From Streptomyces fulvorobeus (GTDB lineage: Bacteria > Actinomycetota > Actinomycetes > Streptomycetales > Streptomycetaceae): 64,000 nucleotides of DNA. Position numbers and translations under genes: made by a program. The DNA lies in assembly GCF_013167895.1 (NCBI RefSeq), contig NZ_BLWC01000001.1, positions 4,960,001 to 5,024,000 on the forward strand, read 5' to 3'. The notes beneath the pieces are model-generated. The model worked only from the letters and a program-made list of their open reading frames with translations, ran no database searches and was not told the origin of the DNA. This document shows, piece after piece, positions 41,885-50,602 of this stretch; position 1 is the stretch's first letter, and every line of letters starts with the position of its first letter.

Positions 41885-41930
41885 TGCTTGAAATTGCACG
41901 TTACAGCCTCGCAATGAGCAAAAACAAGCA
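41885..41930. promoter_or_regulatory. Nested inverted repeats in the SIS/DeoR promoter region
   Basis: TGCTTG (41885-41890) with CAAGCA (41925-41930), and inside them ATTGC (41893-41897) with GCAAT (41911-41915), lie in an A/T-rich patch between the divergent genes. They are candidates for DeoR binding. Confidence 0.4.
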
Positions 41931-42046
41931 TGCCGGACAGGGGTGCAGGGCCGCTGACAGGCTGTGCGACGCTTGCGCTGTCCGGCGCCCGGCGACCGCG
42001 TTCCCGGGAAACGCGGTGCCGGTCAGGACAGGTGAGGAGCACGCTC

Positions 42047-42847
42047 GTGGCCAGGGACGCCCGGTGGGACGCATTGCTGGAACTGGTCGGCAGGAACGGC
42101 CGGGTCGAGGTCGAGGACGCCGCCGCGGCCCTGGACGTGTCCGCGGCGACCATTCGCCGCGACCTCGACCAGCTCGCCGGGCAGCACCTGCTCACCCGCA
42201 CCCGCGGCGGCGCGGTGGCCCACGGCGTGGCGTACGAACTCGCGCTGCGCCACAAGGCCGGACGGCACGCACCTGAGAAGCAGGCCATCGGCCGCGCCGT
42301 CTGCGAACTGGTGGCCGAGGGCGAGGTGGTGGGTCTGACCGGCGGCACCACTGTGACGGAGGTGGCGAGGGCGCTGGCCCTGCGCCCGGACATCGGGACC
42401 GAAGCGGGGGCGCCGGCGGACGGACGGCCGACGCTGACCGTGGTGACCAACGCCCTCAACATCGCGAGCGAGCTGGTGATCAGGCCGCAGATCAAACTGG
42501 TGGTGACCGGCGGTGTGGCCAGGCCGCAGTCGTACGAGCTGACGGGACCGCTGGCCAACGGCGTGATGAGCGAGATCACCCTGGACGTCGCCGTACTCGG
42601 CGTCAACGCGATCGACATCGAGCGGGGCGCGTACGTCCACCACGAGGGTGAGGCCAGCATCAACCGGCTGCTCGCCGAACGGGCCCAGCGCGTGGTCGTC
42701 GCCGCGGACTCCTCCAAGATCGGCAAGCGCGCCTTCGCCCGCGTCTGCGACCTCGGCCGGATCGACGTGCTGGTGACCGACTCCGGCATCACCCCGGAGG
42801 CGACGGCCCGTTTCACCGAGGCGGGAGTCACCGTCATCGCGGTGTGA
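42047..42847 (+). CDS. DeoR/GlpR-family regulator
   Basis: 266 residues. The N-terminal winged helix (RVEVEDAAAALDVSAATIRR, then DLDQLAGQHLLTRTRGGAV) is the classic DeoR form, followed by a DeoR C-terminal sensor domain with VGLTGGTTVTEVARAL and a phosphosugar-binding region near VVVAADSSKIGKRAFARV. GTG 42047 follows GAGGAG. It is divergent from the SIS-domain gene. Confidence 0.9.
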   Translation: MARDARWDALLELVGRNGRVEVEDAAAALDVSAATIRRDLDQLAGQHLLTRTRGGAVAHGVAYELALRHKAGRHAPEKQAIGRAVCELVAEGEVVGLTGGTTVTEVARALALRPDIGTEAGAPADGRPTLTVVTNALNIASELVIRPQIKLVVTGGVARPQSYELTGPLANGVMSEITLDVAVLGVNAIDIERGAYVHHEGEASINRLLAERAQRVVVAADSSKIGKRAFARVCDLGRIDVLVTDSGITPEATARFTEAGVTVIAV

Positions 42848-42963
42848 GTCGGCACCGCGCCCGTGTCGGTGGTACGCCGAACGGGTGAGAGGCGGGAGAC
42901 TTGCCCGATGAACAGTGAGCGCAGCCGGCGCGCAGCCGACCGGCGTACGGACGGGGTGGCCCT

Positions 42964-43368
42964 GTGAGCAGGTACGACAGGTACGACAGGTACGACGCCA
43001 CCGACGAACAGTGGGAAGGGCTCGCCCAGGTCGTGCCGTTGCGCGGCCGCAACGAGTGGCCTTCGCGGGTCGACCACCGCATGGTCCCGGACGAGCCGGT
43101 CGCCGAGCAGCGGCGGCTCGTCGTGCTGCGGGTCCAGGTCTTCGCGGACGCCCGTGAGGTGGCCGAGTACCTGGTCGCGCAGGTTCCGGTCCTGCTGGAC
43201 CTGACCGCGGCGGAGGCCGATGTGGCCAAGCGCATCCTCGACTTCAGCAGCGGCGTGGTCTTCGGGCTGGGCAGCGGAATGCACCGCGTCGACCGCAACG
43301 TGTTCCTGCTGGCGCCGGACGGCATGGAGGTCGAGGGAGTCGCCGCGGCGGGCGTGCCCCACTCCTAG
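42964..43368 (+). CDS. SepF-like cell-division protein
   Basis: 134 residues. The C-terminal 80 residues match SepF: VLRVQVFADAREVAEYLVAQ, then ILDFSSGVVFGLGSGMHRVD. The N-terminal membrane-targeting part is short and begins with YDRYDRYD, encoded by a nine-base tandem repeat. SepF binds FtsZ and anchors it to the membrane. This copy is not beside ftsZ, so it is probably one of the SepF-like paralogues of Streptomyces (SflA/SflB type). Confidence 0.85.
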   Translation: MSRYDRYDRYDATDEQWEGLAQVVPLRGRNEWPSRVDHRMVPDEPVAEQRRLVVLRVQVFADAREVAEYLVAQVPVLLDLTAAEADVAKRILDFSSGVVFGLGSGMHRVDRNVFLLAPDGMEVEGVAAAGVPHS

Positions 43369-43414
43369 GGGCCGGGGGGCGGCCGGCCTGTCGTCCGGTG
43401 GTAGACCTGGGGCC

Positions 43415-43774
43415 GTGACGGAACTGGATGTAGCAGGACTGCAGCGGCGGCTGGCCGCGTTCGCCGCCGCCCGGGACTGGGGGCAGTACCACACGCCGAA
43501 GAACCTGGCGGTGGCGCTGAGTGTGGAGGCGTCCGAACTGGTCGAGATCTTCCAGTGGCTGACGCCGCAGCAGTCGGCGCGGGTGATGGAGGAGCCGGAC
43601 ACGGCACACCGCGTCGCGGACGAGGTCGCCGACGTGCTCGCGTATCTGCTGCAGTTCTGCGCGGTCCTGGGAGTCGATCCACTGGCGGCGCTCGCGGCCA
43701 AGATCGACCGTAATGAGGCACGCTTCCCTGTCCCGGCACCCCCGCAACCCGAAAATCGTCACTCTTCGGAGTGA
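43415..43774 (+). CDS. MazG-like nucleotide pyrophosphohydrolase
   Basis: 119 residues with the MazG core: LAVALSVEASELVEIFQWL, then VADEVADVLAYLLQFC; the E-x-x-E and E-x-x-D metal-binding acidic residues are present. It hydrolyses nucleoside triphosphates, probably non-canonical ones. GTG 43415 is chosen because the family begins there. Confidence 0.9.
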   Translation: MTELDVAGLQRRLAAFAAARDWGQYHTPKNLAVALSVEASELVEIFQWLTPQQSARVMEEPDTAHRVADEVADVLAYLLQFCAVLGVDPLAALAAKIDRNEARFPVPAPPQPENRHSSE

Positions 43775-43898
43775 TCGACTTGCCCACAATCGATTTTGTG
43801 TCCACAGATTTCCGAATTCCTCTGTTCTTCCGGTGCTCCTCACCTCACTGTGGGTAATGAAAGAGGAGACCGGGTTCTCGTACCGACGGGGGAGTGGC

Positions 43899-44417
43899 AT
43901 GGAAGCGGAACGACTGATCGAGGCCGGACGCCGTGCTCTGGCCGAGAGCCGGGGCGCGTTGGGTGTGATGGCGGAGGCGTGGCAGGCCCAGGCGCTCGCC
44001 AGGACGGTCGGCAGCAGGCTGGTCCTCAGCGGGCCCGTGGAGTTACGCGGCGAGGCACGCGGCCTCAGTGAGGCCGGCGGGCGCGGCGGCTCGGCGCTCG
44101 ACCACCCGATGGTGCCCGCCGGCGCCACGCGCGCGTCGCAGCTCACCGAAGTGACCGATGTACGGAAGTCGTTGACGGCGCTGGTGGTCCTGCTCGGCGA
44201 GGTGGGCATCGCGCTGGTCGGGGTCGCCTGCGACACCGACGAGGAGGGCCTCTACTGGCAGTGCATCGAGGCGATAGACGCCGCCGACGAGTCGGTCGAC
44301 AGGGTGCACGGCATGCTGAGACGGCTCGCGGAGCGCGAGGCGGAGAGGGAGCGCGAGAGCGACGGCCCGTTCGGTGTGCTCCACGGCCCTGCGGGCTCGG
44401 CGACCGGCCCACCGTGA
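43899..44417 (+). CDS. DUF6099-like conserved protein with a TTA codon
   Basis: 172 residues, mostly helical; it begins MEAERLIEAGRRALAESRGA and has a long conserved helix CIEAIDAADESVDRVHGMLR, then a charged tail. I believe it belongs to the DUF6099 family of Streptomyces, often next to a MazG gene; the function is unknown. GGGGAG precedes the ATG. Codon 49 is TTA (44043-44045, in VELRGE), which needs the bldA tRNA and suggests late or developmental translation. Confidence 0.78.
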   Translation: MEAERLIEAGRRALAESRGALGVMAEAWQAQALARTVGSRLVLSGPVELRGEARGLSEAGGRGGSALDHPMVPAGATRASQLTEVTDVRKSLTALVVLLGEVGIALVGVACDTDEEGLYWQCIEAIDAADESVDRVHGMLRRLAEREAERERESDGPFGVLHGPAGSATGPP

Positions 44418-44510
44418 GGCGGGGCGGCCCCGGGCGGCGGTGCGTGCGACCGACCGGGCGGGGGGCGGGGGAGCTGGGACTGCCGGTGTTCGAAGGTGCA
44501 GGATGGATGC

Positions 44511-45443
44511 ATGGATCTTCGAATCTTCACCGAGCCTCAGCAAGGGGCGACCTACGACACGCTGCTCACCGTGGCCAAGGCCGCCGAGGACCTCGGCTTC
44601 GACGCCTTCTACCGGTCCGACCACTACCTCCGCATGGGATCGGGTGACGGACTCCCCGGCCCGACCGACGCCTGGATCACCCTGGCCGGGCTGGCGCGCG
44701 AGACCAAACGCATCCGGCTCGGCACGCTGATGACGGCGGGCACGTTCCGGCTGCCGGGTGTGCTGGCCATCCAGGTCGCCCAGGTCGACCAGATGTCGGG
44801 CGGACGCGTCGAACTGGGCCTGGGCGCCGGCTGGTTCGAGGCTGAGCACAAGGCGTACGGCATTCCGTTCCCCAAGGAGAAGTTCGGCCGCCTTGAGGAG
44901 CAGCTGGCGATCGTCACCGGGTTGTGGGCGACCGAGCCGGGCAGGACGTTCAGCTACGACGGTACGTACTACCAGCTGACCGACTCGCCCGCGCTGCCCA
45001 AGCCGGCCCAGGCTAAGGTGCCGGTCCTGATCGGCGGGCACGGGGCGGTCCGCACCCCGAGGCTCGCCGCGCAGTACGCGGACGAGTTCAACATCCCGTT
45101 CGCCTCCCTCGACGACAGCGAGAAGCAGTTCGGCCGCGTCAGGGAGGCGGCGAAGGCCGCCGGACGGGGCCCGGACGAGCTGGTGTACTCCAACGCGCTG
45201 GTGGTCTGCGTGGGCAAGGACGACGCGGAGGTCGCACGGCGGGCGGCCGCCATCGGCCGGGAGGTCGAGGAGCTCAAGGCGAACGGCCTGGCGGGTTCGC
45301 CCGCTGAGGTGGTCGACAAGATCGGCCGGTACGGGGCGATCGGCTCGTCCCGGATCTACCTCCAGGTCCTGGACCTGGACGACCTCGACCACCTGGAACT
45401 GATCTCGTCCCAGGTCCAGTCACAGCTGACCGGCCCGGCCTGA
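44511..45443 (+). CDS. F420-dependent luciferase-like oxidoreductase
   Basis: 310 residues of the LLM (luciferase-like monooxygenase) F420 class: MDLRIFTEPQQGATYDTLLT, FDAFYRSDHYLRMG, RIRLGTLMTAGTFRLPGVLA and GRVELGLGAGWFEAEHKAYG. ATG 44511 is chosen over an in-frame ATG five codons upstream because LLM proteins of this group start MDLRIF. The substrate is unknown. Confidence 0.9.
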   Translation: MDLRIFTEPQQGATYDTLLTVAKAAEDLGFDAFYRSDHYLRMGSGDGLPGPTDAWITLAGLARETKRIRLGTLMTAGTFRLPGVLAIQVAQVDQMSGGRVELGLGAGWFEAEHKAYGIPFPKEKFGRLEEQLAIVTGLWATEPGRTFSYDGTYYQLTDSPALPKPAQAKVPVLIGGHGAVRTPRLAAQYADEFNIPFASLDDSEKQFGRVREAAKAAGRGPDELVYSNALVVCVGKDDAEVARRAAAIGREVEELKANGLAGSPAEVVDKIGRYGAIGSSRIYLQVLDLDDLDHLELISSQVQSQLTGPA

Positions 45444-45502
45444 CGGCAGGGAGCGGCCCGTCCCGGCCGGGGCTGCCCCCGGCAGTACGAGGAGGAGCGC
45501 AC

Positions 45503-46449
45503 ATGCAGCCCGACCGGTCGTCGCACGGCTCGGCGGGACCCGCACAGGACCCACCGGACCGCACGCTCGGCGCCGCCCTCGCCGCAGGGACCCTCCTGCT
45601 CGACGGCGGACTCTCCAACCAGCTGGAGGCGCAGGGCTGCGACCTCTCGGGCGCACTCTGGTCGGCCCGCCTGCTGGCCGACGCTCCCCACCAGGTCGAG
45701 GCCGCGCACACGGCGTACGTCAGGGCGGGCGCGCAGGTGCTCATCACCGCCGGCTACCAGGCGACGTTCGAGGGGTTCGAGCGGCGCGGCACCGGGCGGG
45801 CGCGCGCCGCCGAGTTGCTGGGGGCAGTGTCGAGCTGGCCCGGCGGGCCGGAGCGGGGGCGGGGCGGCAGGTCTGGGTCGCCGCCTCGGTCGGCCCCTAC
45901 GGGGCGATGCTCGCGGACGGCAGCGAGTACCGGGGCCGGTACGGGCTCTCCGTGCGGGAGCTGGAGCGCTTCCACCGGCCCCGGGTGGCGGCGCTGGCCG
46001 AGGCGCGGCCCGACGCGCTGGCGCTGGAGACGGTGCCGGACGTGGACGAGGCGGAGGCCCTGCTGAGGGTGACCGAGGAGTACGGGCTGCCCGTGTGGCT
46101 CTCCTACAGCGTGGCGGGGGACCGGACGAGGGCCGGGCAGCCCCTCGCGGAGGCGTTCGCGGTGGCCGCGGGGCACCGGCAGGTGGTGGCAGTCGGCGTC
46201 AACTGCTGCGATCCGGCCGACGCGGACCGTGCGGTGGGCACGGCGGCGGCGGTCACGGGGAAGCCGGTCGTCGTCTATCCGAACAGTGGCGAGAGATGGG
46301 ACGCCGAGCGTCGGAGGTGGGCGGGGGAAAACACCTTCGACGCCGGCCGGGTGCGGGCGTGGCAGGAGGCCGGGGCCCGGCTGGTCGGAGGGTGCTGCCG
46401 CGTCGGCCCGGCACGGATCAGGGAGCTGGCGGGGCTGCTGGCCGGATGA
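45503..46449 (+). pseudogene. mmuM: Homocysteine S-methyltransferase, frameshifted
   Basis: The first part (LLLDGGLSNQLEAQGCDLSG) and the second (SVELARRAGAGAGRQVWVAA, VGPYGAMLADGSEYRGRYGL, GVNCCDP, GGCCRVGP) are in different frames. The break is at a run of five G (45820-45824); one more G would join them as LLG-G-SVELARR. The zinc-binding Cys residues (NCC and GGCC) are intact. The intact protein (about 315 residues) would transfer a methyl group from S-methylmethionine or AdoMet to homocysteine. Probably a sequencing error. Confidence 0.82.
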
Positions 46450-46670
46450 AATCGCCTGGTAGGAGCGGGGGCCCGGAGCCATAATCGGACGGGTGTTCCT
46501 GACTATCAGTACGACCGGCACCCCGGAGCGTCCCAGGGACGCGGCACTGGCGCAGTATGTCAACGACCGTCCAACGCCGCCTGGCGTGTGTCGGGCGGCT
46601 GTCGCGTCCCCGTAAGCAAGGCGTGAAAAAGCCTGACATGCCGCGAGTTGGGGTGGGGCTCGGCGTCCGG

Positions 46671-46910
46671 TCAGCTCTGGCCTTCGACCGGCTTGATGCG
46701 ATCCAAGGGTACGTCCCACTCAAGGCCGCCACCCTGGGGTCGCATGAACGCCTGACAGCTGACCACCCGCCCGCCATCCTTGGTGCGCTCTTCGATCACG
46801 CCGACCAGGTGGCCCGTGCGTTCCGAGGTCGTGTCTGCAACCAGGGTGCCCGCCGGGTAAGGCAGCTTTCCGTGACTCAACATCGTCGGCGGTTTCTCGA
46901 ATCCCATCAC
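46671..46910 (-). CDS. Small conserved protein of the XRE/DUF6879 locus
   Basis: 79 residues: KLPYPAGTLVADTTSERTGH and VGVIEERTKDGGRVVSCQAF, probably a small beta-barrel. I have seen similar small proteins near XRE/DUF6879 genes of Streptomyces; the function is unknown. GTG 46910 overlaps the stop of the upstream 67-aa gene, so translation is coupled. Confidence 0.65.
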   Translation of the reverse strand: MMGFEKPPTMLSHGKLPYPAGTLVADTTSERTGHLVGVIEERTKDGGRVVSCQAFMRPQGGGLEWDVPLDRIKPVEGQS

Positions 46911-47110
46911 CGGCGGTCCCCTCGCTGAAGCGCTTCGGCCAGGGGCGTGGCCACATCGGCGCGTACTCGCCCCAGCTCACCGAGACGAGGCGCAGGGGGC
47001 GCGGGGTCCACCCCCAGCAACGGGAGGACGATCCCCGCTCCGGCCGGCGCTGCCCGCAGGGACTCCATCGCCACGAAGGGGTCGATGTCCTGCTGTTCCT
47101 TGGTTGCCAT
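46907..47110 (-). CDS. Small hypothetical protein
   Basis: 67 residues (MATKEQQDIDPFVAMESLRA and on, with VLPLLGVDPAPPAPRLGELG). No domain is recognised. Coupling with the next gene by a GTGA overlap and its position divergent from the DUF6879 gene support a real gene. Start at ATG 47110 (AAGGAACAGC upstream). Confidence 0.55.
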   Translation of the reverse strand: MATKEQQDIDPFVAMESLRAAPAGAGIVLPLLGVDPAPPAPRLGELGRVRADVATPLAEALQRGDRR

Positions 47111-47280
47111 GCATTCGACGCTAGGACTGTCCAGTTGGCCCGCGACAGACTGTTTTCTCGGATTTGCTCGACCGGTCACAAAGATTGCGGGTGTTTTCTC
47201 GTGTGCCCTGCCTGACCCCGTAGAACTGCGCTGAAGCTCCGGCCATGCTGTTGATCAACACTCCTGGAAGGGAGAGCGTC

Positions 47281-48015
47281 ATGGCTCGTCGATTGCGCTT
47301 CACCGGGACAGACAGCAAGGTCGACGGTTGCCCCGCCCTGCACACGGACGAGGGCACCGGTGAGATCATCGTTCAAGGCGCGCCCGTCACCGATCCCGCA
47401 GACCTCGCACAGCTCCAGCACTTCGGGCCGGACGATGTGGCGGTGGTTGTTCCGCGCGAACTGCTGGTGAACTGGGGACCGAAGGAGATGGAGCGCGTGC
47501 CGGAGCTTGTCGACCGGGTCACCTTCCGGCGTCTCTTCGAGAACTTCGAGCACACCGCTTGGCGGCTGGAGACCCGGCGCGGCTACGCGTCCGACCGACA
47601 GGACCCCGACTTCCGGGCGTTCCTGGCCACCGGGTCCTCGCCGTGCGACCCTGACGAGCCCTGGTTCGTCAACATCAAGGCGCAGACCGAGGCAGGTAAG
47701 GTGGTCGGCCGGGTGCGGGTCGCCGACCGCCCGATGACCCCCGAACAGCGGTTCTTGCTCGACTACGCCCGGCACAACGCGGCGGTCGGTGAGAACATCC
47801 GCTATCTGTGGCGCGAGGACGCGGCCGGCCTGCCCGCCGAAGACTTCTGGATCTTCGATTCACGGATCGTCGCTCTGCTGCACTTCGACGACGCCGACAA
47901 CATCACGGACATCGAGCTGATCACGGAACCGGCTGAGGTCGTGCGGTATGCCATCGTCCGTGACACGGCGATGCACCACGCCACCCCGTTCGACCAGTTT
48001 GCCGCGACCGAATGA
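47281..48015 (+). CDS. DUF6879-family protein
   Basis: 244 residues. The first 75 (RRLRFTGTDSKVDGCPALHT and on) are a small domain that is often a separate protein. The rest (FEHTAWRLETRRGYASDRQD; RYLWREDAAGLPAEDFWIFD) is the DUF6879 fold. These proteins accompany an XRE regulator, as here. Their role is not known; regulatory or toxin-antitoxin-like roles have been suggested for the locus type. ATG 47281 follows GGAAGGGAG. Confidence 0.8.
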   Translation: MARRLRFTGTDSKVDGCPALHTDEGTGEIIVQGAPVTDPADLAQLQHFGPDDVAVVVPRELLVNWGPKEMERVPELVDRVTFRRLFENFEHTAWRLETRRGYASDRQDPDFRAFLATGSSPCDPDEPWFVNIKAQTEAGKVVGRVRVADRPMTPEQRFLLDYARHNAAVGENIRYLWREDAAGLPAEDFWIFDSRIVALLHFDDADNITDIELITEPAEVVRYAIVRDTAMHHATPFDQFAATE

Positions 48016-48025
48016 CGCCTGACCG

Positions 48026-48877
48026 GTGAGTACCGACTACCAGCAGGCCAGGGTGGCCCTGGGGGCGCGACTGCGCGAACTCCGGTTCACCTGCCCTGGT
48101 GGTCGGCTCACCGGTCAGCAGCTTGCCCAGCGGCTCGGCTGGCAGGGCTCCAAGGTCAGCAAACTGGAGAACGGCAAGCAGACAGCCACTCCCGAGGACC
48201 TGAGGGCGTGGGCCGACGCGACCGAGCAGCCGGGCGCGTACGCCGAGCTTGCCGCCCGGCTGGCCGGGTTCGAGTTCCACATCAGGTCATGGCGTCGGGC
48301 GCTGGCGAACGGCTTCAAGCCGCTGCACGAGGAGTTGAGTGCGGAGATCGACCGCACCTCGCAGATGTGGATCTGGGAGGAGTCAGTGATCCCCGGGCTG
48401 TTGCAGACCCCTGCATACGCCCGCCACGTCGTCCAGCGGTACGCGGAGCTGCTGGGCGCAGCCGGCGACATCGAGGCCGCCGTGCGCTCCCGGGCGCAAC
48501 GGCAGGAGTGGCTGTACCGGCCCGGCCATAAGCTGCACGTCCTGACGTGGGAAGCCGCGTTGCGGTCGCTGATCTGCCCGCCCTCCGTGCTGGTCGCCCA
48601 GCTCGACCGTCTTACCGGAATGATCGGGATGGACACGGTGGAGCTGGGCGTCATCCCGTTCACGGCGTGCGTCAAGATCGTGCCCGCCAACGGCTTCTAG
48701 ATTCTTGATGACCGCCTCGTCGTTGCCGAGGACTGGCACGCCGAGATGTGGTTGGAGGACGCCGACAACGTCGCCCTGTACTCGAAGGTATGGCGCACCC
48801 TCCGTGAGTCGGCGGTGTACGGAGCTGACGCCCACAACGTCATCACCTCGGCCAGGCGTGCGCTGAACCCGCGTTGA
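48026..48877 (+). pseudogene. XRE regulator with DUF5753, interrupted by TAG
   Basis: An XRE helix-turn-helix (LTGQQLAQRLGWQGSKVSKL, about 31-50) and a DUF5753 domain (MWIWEESVIPGLLQTPAYAR and on) run to a TAG at 48698-48700. Translation continues in the same frame after it with ILDDRLVVAEDWHAEMWLED and ends ITSARRALNPR at 48877, as family members do. A Trp codon (TGG) is expected at the TAG. It is either a nonsense mutation or a base error. The intact protein would have 283 residues. Confidence 0.8.
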
Positions 48878-49190
48878 CCCCTCGGCGCGGGCGGCGGTGT
48901 CGAGCGGACAGCTTGAGCGCAGCAACTTCACCCAAGGCGGCTTCAAGTCGATCGACGGCGGCCTTGGACTCCTCGACGCTGCGGGTGGCGACGGCCGCAG
49001 TGGCATCGATATCGCGCTGCCTTCCCGGTCCGCAAGCGGCTTCCGAACGGCCCGCCCGTCAGCATCGACGCTGGAGAAGTACGAGCTCCCGTCGATCCGG
49101 ACCCAGGCGGTCTTCGCGGTGCTGGCGCTGGAGTCGGAGCCGGTCGATCCCAGGCTGTGGGAACGGGGCGGCGATTCGCCGGGTGAACGG
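48843..49190 (-). pseudogene. Possible decayed gene between XRE and arginine deiminase genes
   Basis: On the minus strand, KTAWVRIDGSSYFSSVDADG and RAVRKPLADREG (from about 49115 down to 49020) continue, after a one-base shift near 49020, as DIDATAAVATRSVEESKAAV and DRLEAALGEVAALKLS. Both segments look protein-like, and the first has a coding-like third-base bias. No start codon is found, and the end overlaps the XRE gene. A plus-strand open frame 48897-49205 is the alternative, but it resembles nothing known to me. Confidence 0.25.
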
Positions 49191-49215
49191 CGCTCCGCGT
49201 GGTGAGGATGGAGGC

Positions 49216-50447
49216 ATGGGATTCCACGTCGACTCCGAGGCCGGGCGGTTGCGCCGCGTCATCCTGCACCGCCCCGATCTGGAGCTCAAACGGCTCACCC
49301 CCGGCAACAAGGACGCGCTGCTCTTCGACGACGTGCTGTGGGTGCGCCGTGCCCGGGAGGAGCACGACGGATTCGCCGACGTGCTGCGTGAGCGGGGTGT
49401 GGAGGTGCATTTCTTCGGCGATCTGCTCCGCGAGGCGCTGGACGTCCCGGTGGCCAGACGGCTGGTGCTCGACCGGGTCTTCGACGAGAAGGAGTACGGG
49501 CCGCTGGCCACCGAGCACCTGCGGGCCGCGTTCGAGGAGCTGCCCACCGCCGAGCTGGCCGGGGCACTGGTCGGCGGGATGACGAAGCGGGAGTTCCTGG
49601 AGGGGCACAGTGAGCCGACCTCGGTCCGGTTCCATGTGATGGATCTGGACGACTTCCTGCTCGCGCCGCTGCCGAATCACCTCTTCACCCGGGACACTTC
49701 CGCCTGGATCTACGACGGGGTGTCCATCAACGCGATGCGCTGGCCGGCCAGACAGCGCGAGACCGTCCACTTCGAGGCGATCTACCGTCACCACCCGTTG
49801 TTCACGGGGGCGGAGGCGGGCGTGTTCCACCACTGGTCGGAGGGGCAGGACGACTACCCGTCGACCATCGAGGGCGGCGACGTACTCGTCATCGGCCAGG
49901 GCGCTGTGCTGATCGGGATGAGCGAGCGCACCACCCCGCAGGCGGTGGAGATGCTGGCCCAGGGGCTCTTCGACGCGGGTTCGGCGCGGACGATCGTGGC
50001 GCTGGACATGCCCAAGCGCCGGGCGTTCATGCACCTCGACACGGTGATGACGATGATCGACGGCGACACGTTCACCCAGTACGCGGGGCTCGGGATGCTC
50101 CGTTCGTACACCATCGAGCCCGGCGACGGTCCCCGCGAGCTCAAGGTCACCGACCATCCCCCGAGCACATGCACCGGGCCATCGCCGCCGCGCTGGGACT
50201 TGATTCCATCCGGGTGCTCACGGCTGTCCAGGACGTGCACGCGGCGCAGCGCGAGCAGTGGGACGACGGCTGCAACGTGCTGGCCGTCGAGCCCGGGGTG
50301 GTCGTCGCGTACGAGCGCAACGCCACCACCAACACGTATCTGCGCAAGCAGGGCATCGAGGTCATAGAGATCCGGGGAAGTGAGCTGGGGCGGGGACGGG
50401 GCGGCCCCCGGTGCATGAGCTGCCCGGTGGTCCGCGATCCCGTGTGA
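49216..50447 (+). pseudogene. arcA: Arginine deiminase, frameshifted
   Basis: Together about 410 residues, the normal size. Seen are FTRDTSAWIYDG, HLDTVMTMID (catalytic His) and, in a second frame, DDGCNVLAVEPGVVVAYERN and CMSCPVVRD (catalytic Cys). The break is in a run of five C (50158-50162). One more C gives VTDHPPEHMHRAIAAAL, the expected sequence. The enzyme makes citrulline and ammonia from arginine. The downstream ornithine carbamoyltransferase would continue the arginine deiminase pathway; no carbamate kinase is in view. Confidence 0.88.
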
Positions 50448-50492
50448 GGCGGCCCTGAACAGCGACGCCGCTAGAGCGGTCCCGGCACAGGT

Positions 50493-50549
50493 CAGGTCCG
50501 TGCACAGGTCCGTGTACAGGCCCCTGTATAGTGATGCGAACATTCGTAT
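50493..50549 (+). promoter_or_regulatory. Promoter region of argF with three 12-bp repeats
   Basis: Three adjacent 12-mers, CAGGTCCGTGCA, CAGGTCCGTGTA and CAGGCCCCTGTA, fill 50493-50528. A -10-like TATAGT lies at 50527-50532. Just after it ATGCGAA-CA-TTCGTAT (50534-50549) is an imperfect palindrome. Together they look like regulator binding sites around the transcription start, perhaps for ArgR or another regulator. Confidence 0.45.
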
Positions 50550-50602
50550 AGACTTCCAAAGTCAGCGTTTCAAGCGACCCTCGTCCGACCAGGAGCAGTC
50601 AC

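Noticed and set aside
43780..43788. TTGCCCACA, one base different from the Streptomyces DnaA box
   Set aside because: A single isolated box without dnaA/dnaN nearby is no evidence for an origin.
48897..49205. Plus-strand open frame of about 102 codons after the XRE gene, possibly a DUF397 gene
   Set aside because: Only the first residues recall DUF397. The DSKDP-like core of that family is absent and there is no ribosome-binding site; the opposite strand looks more protein-like.
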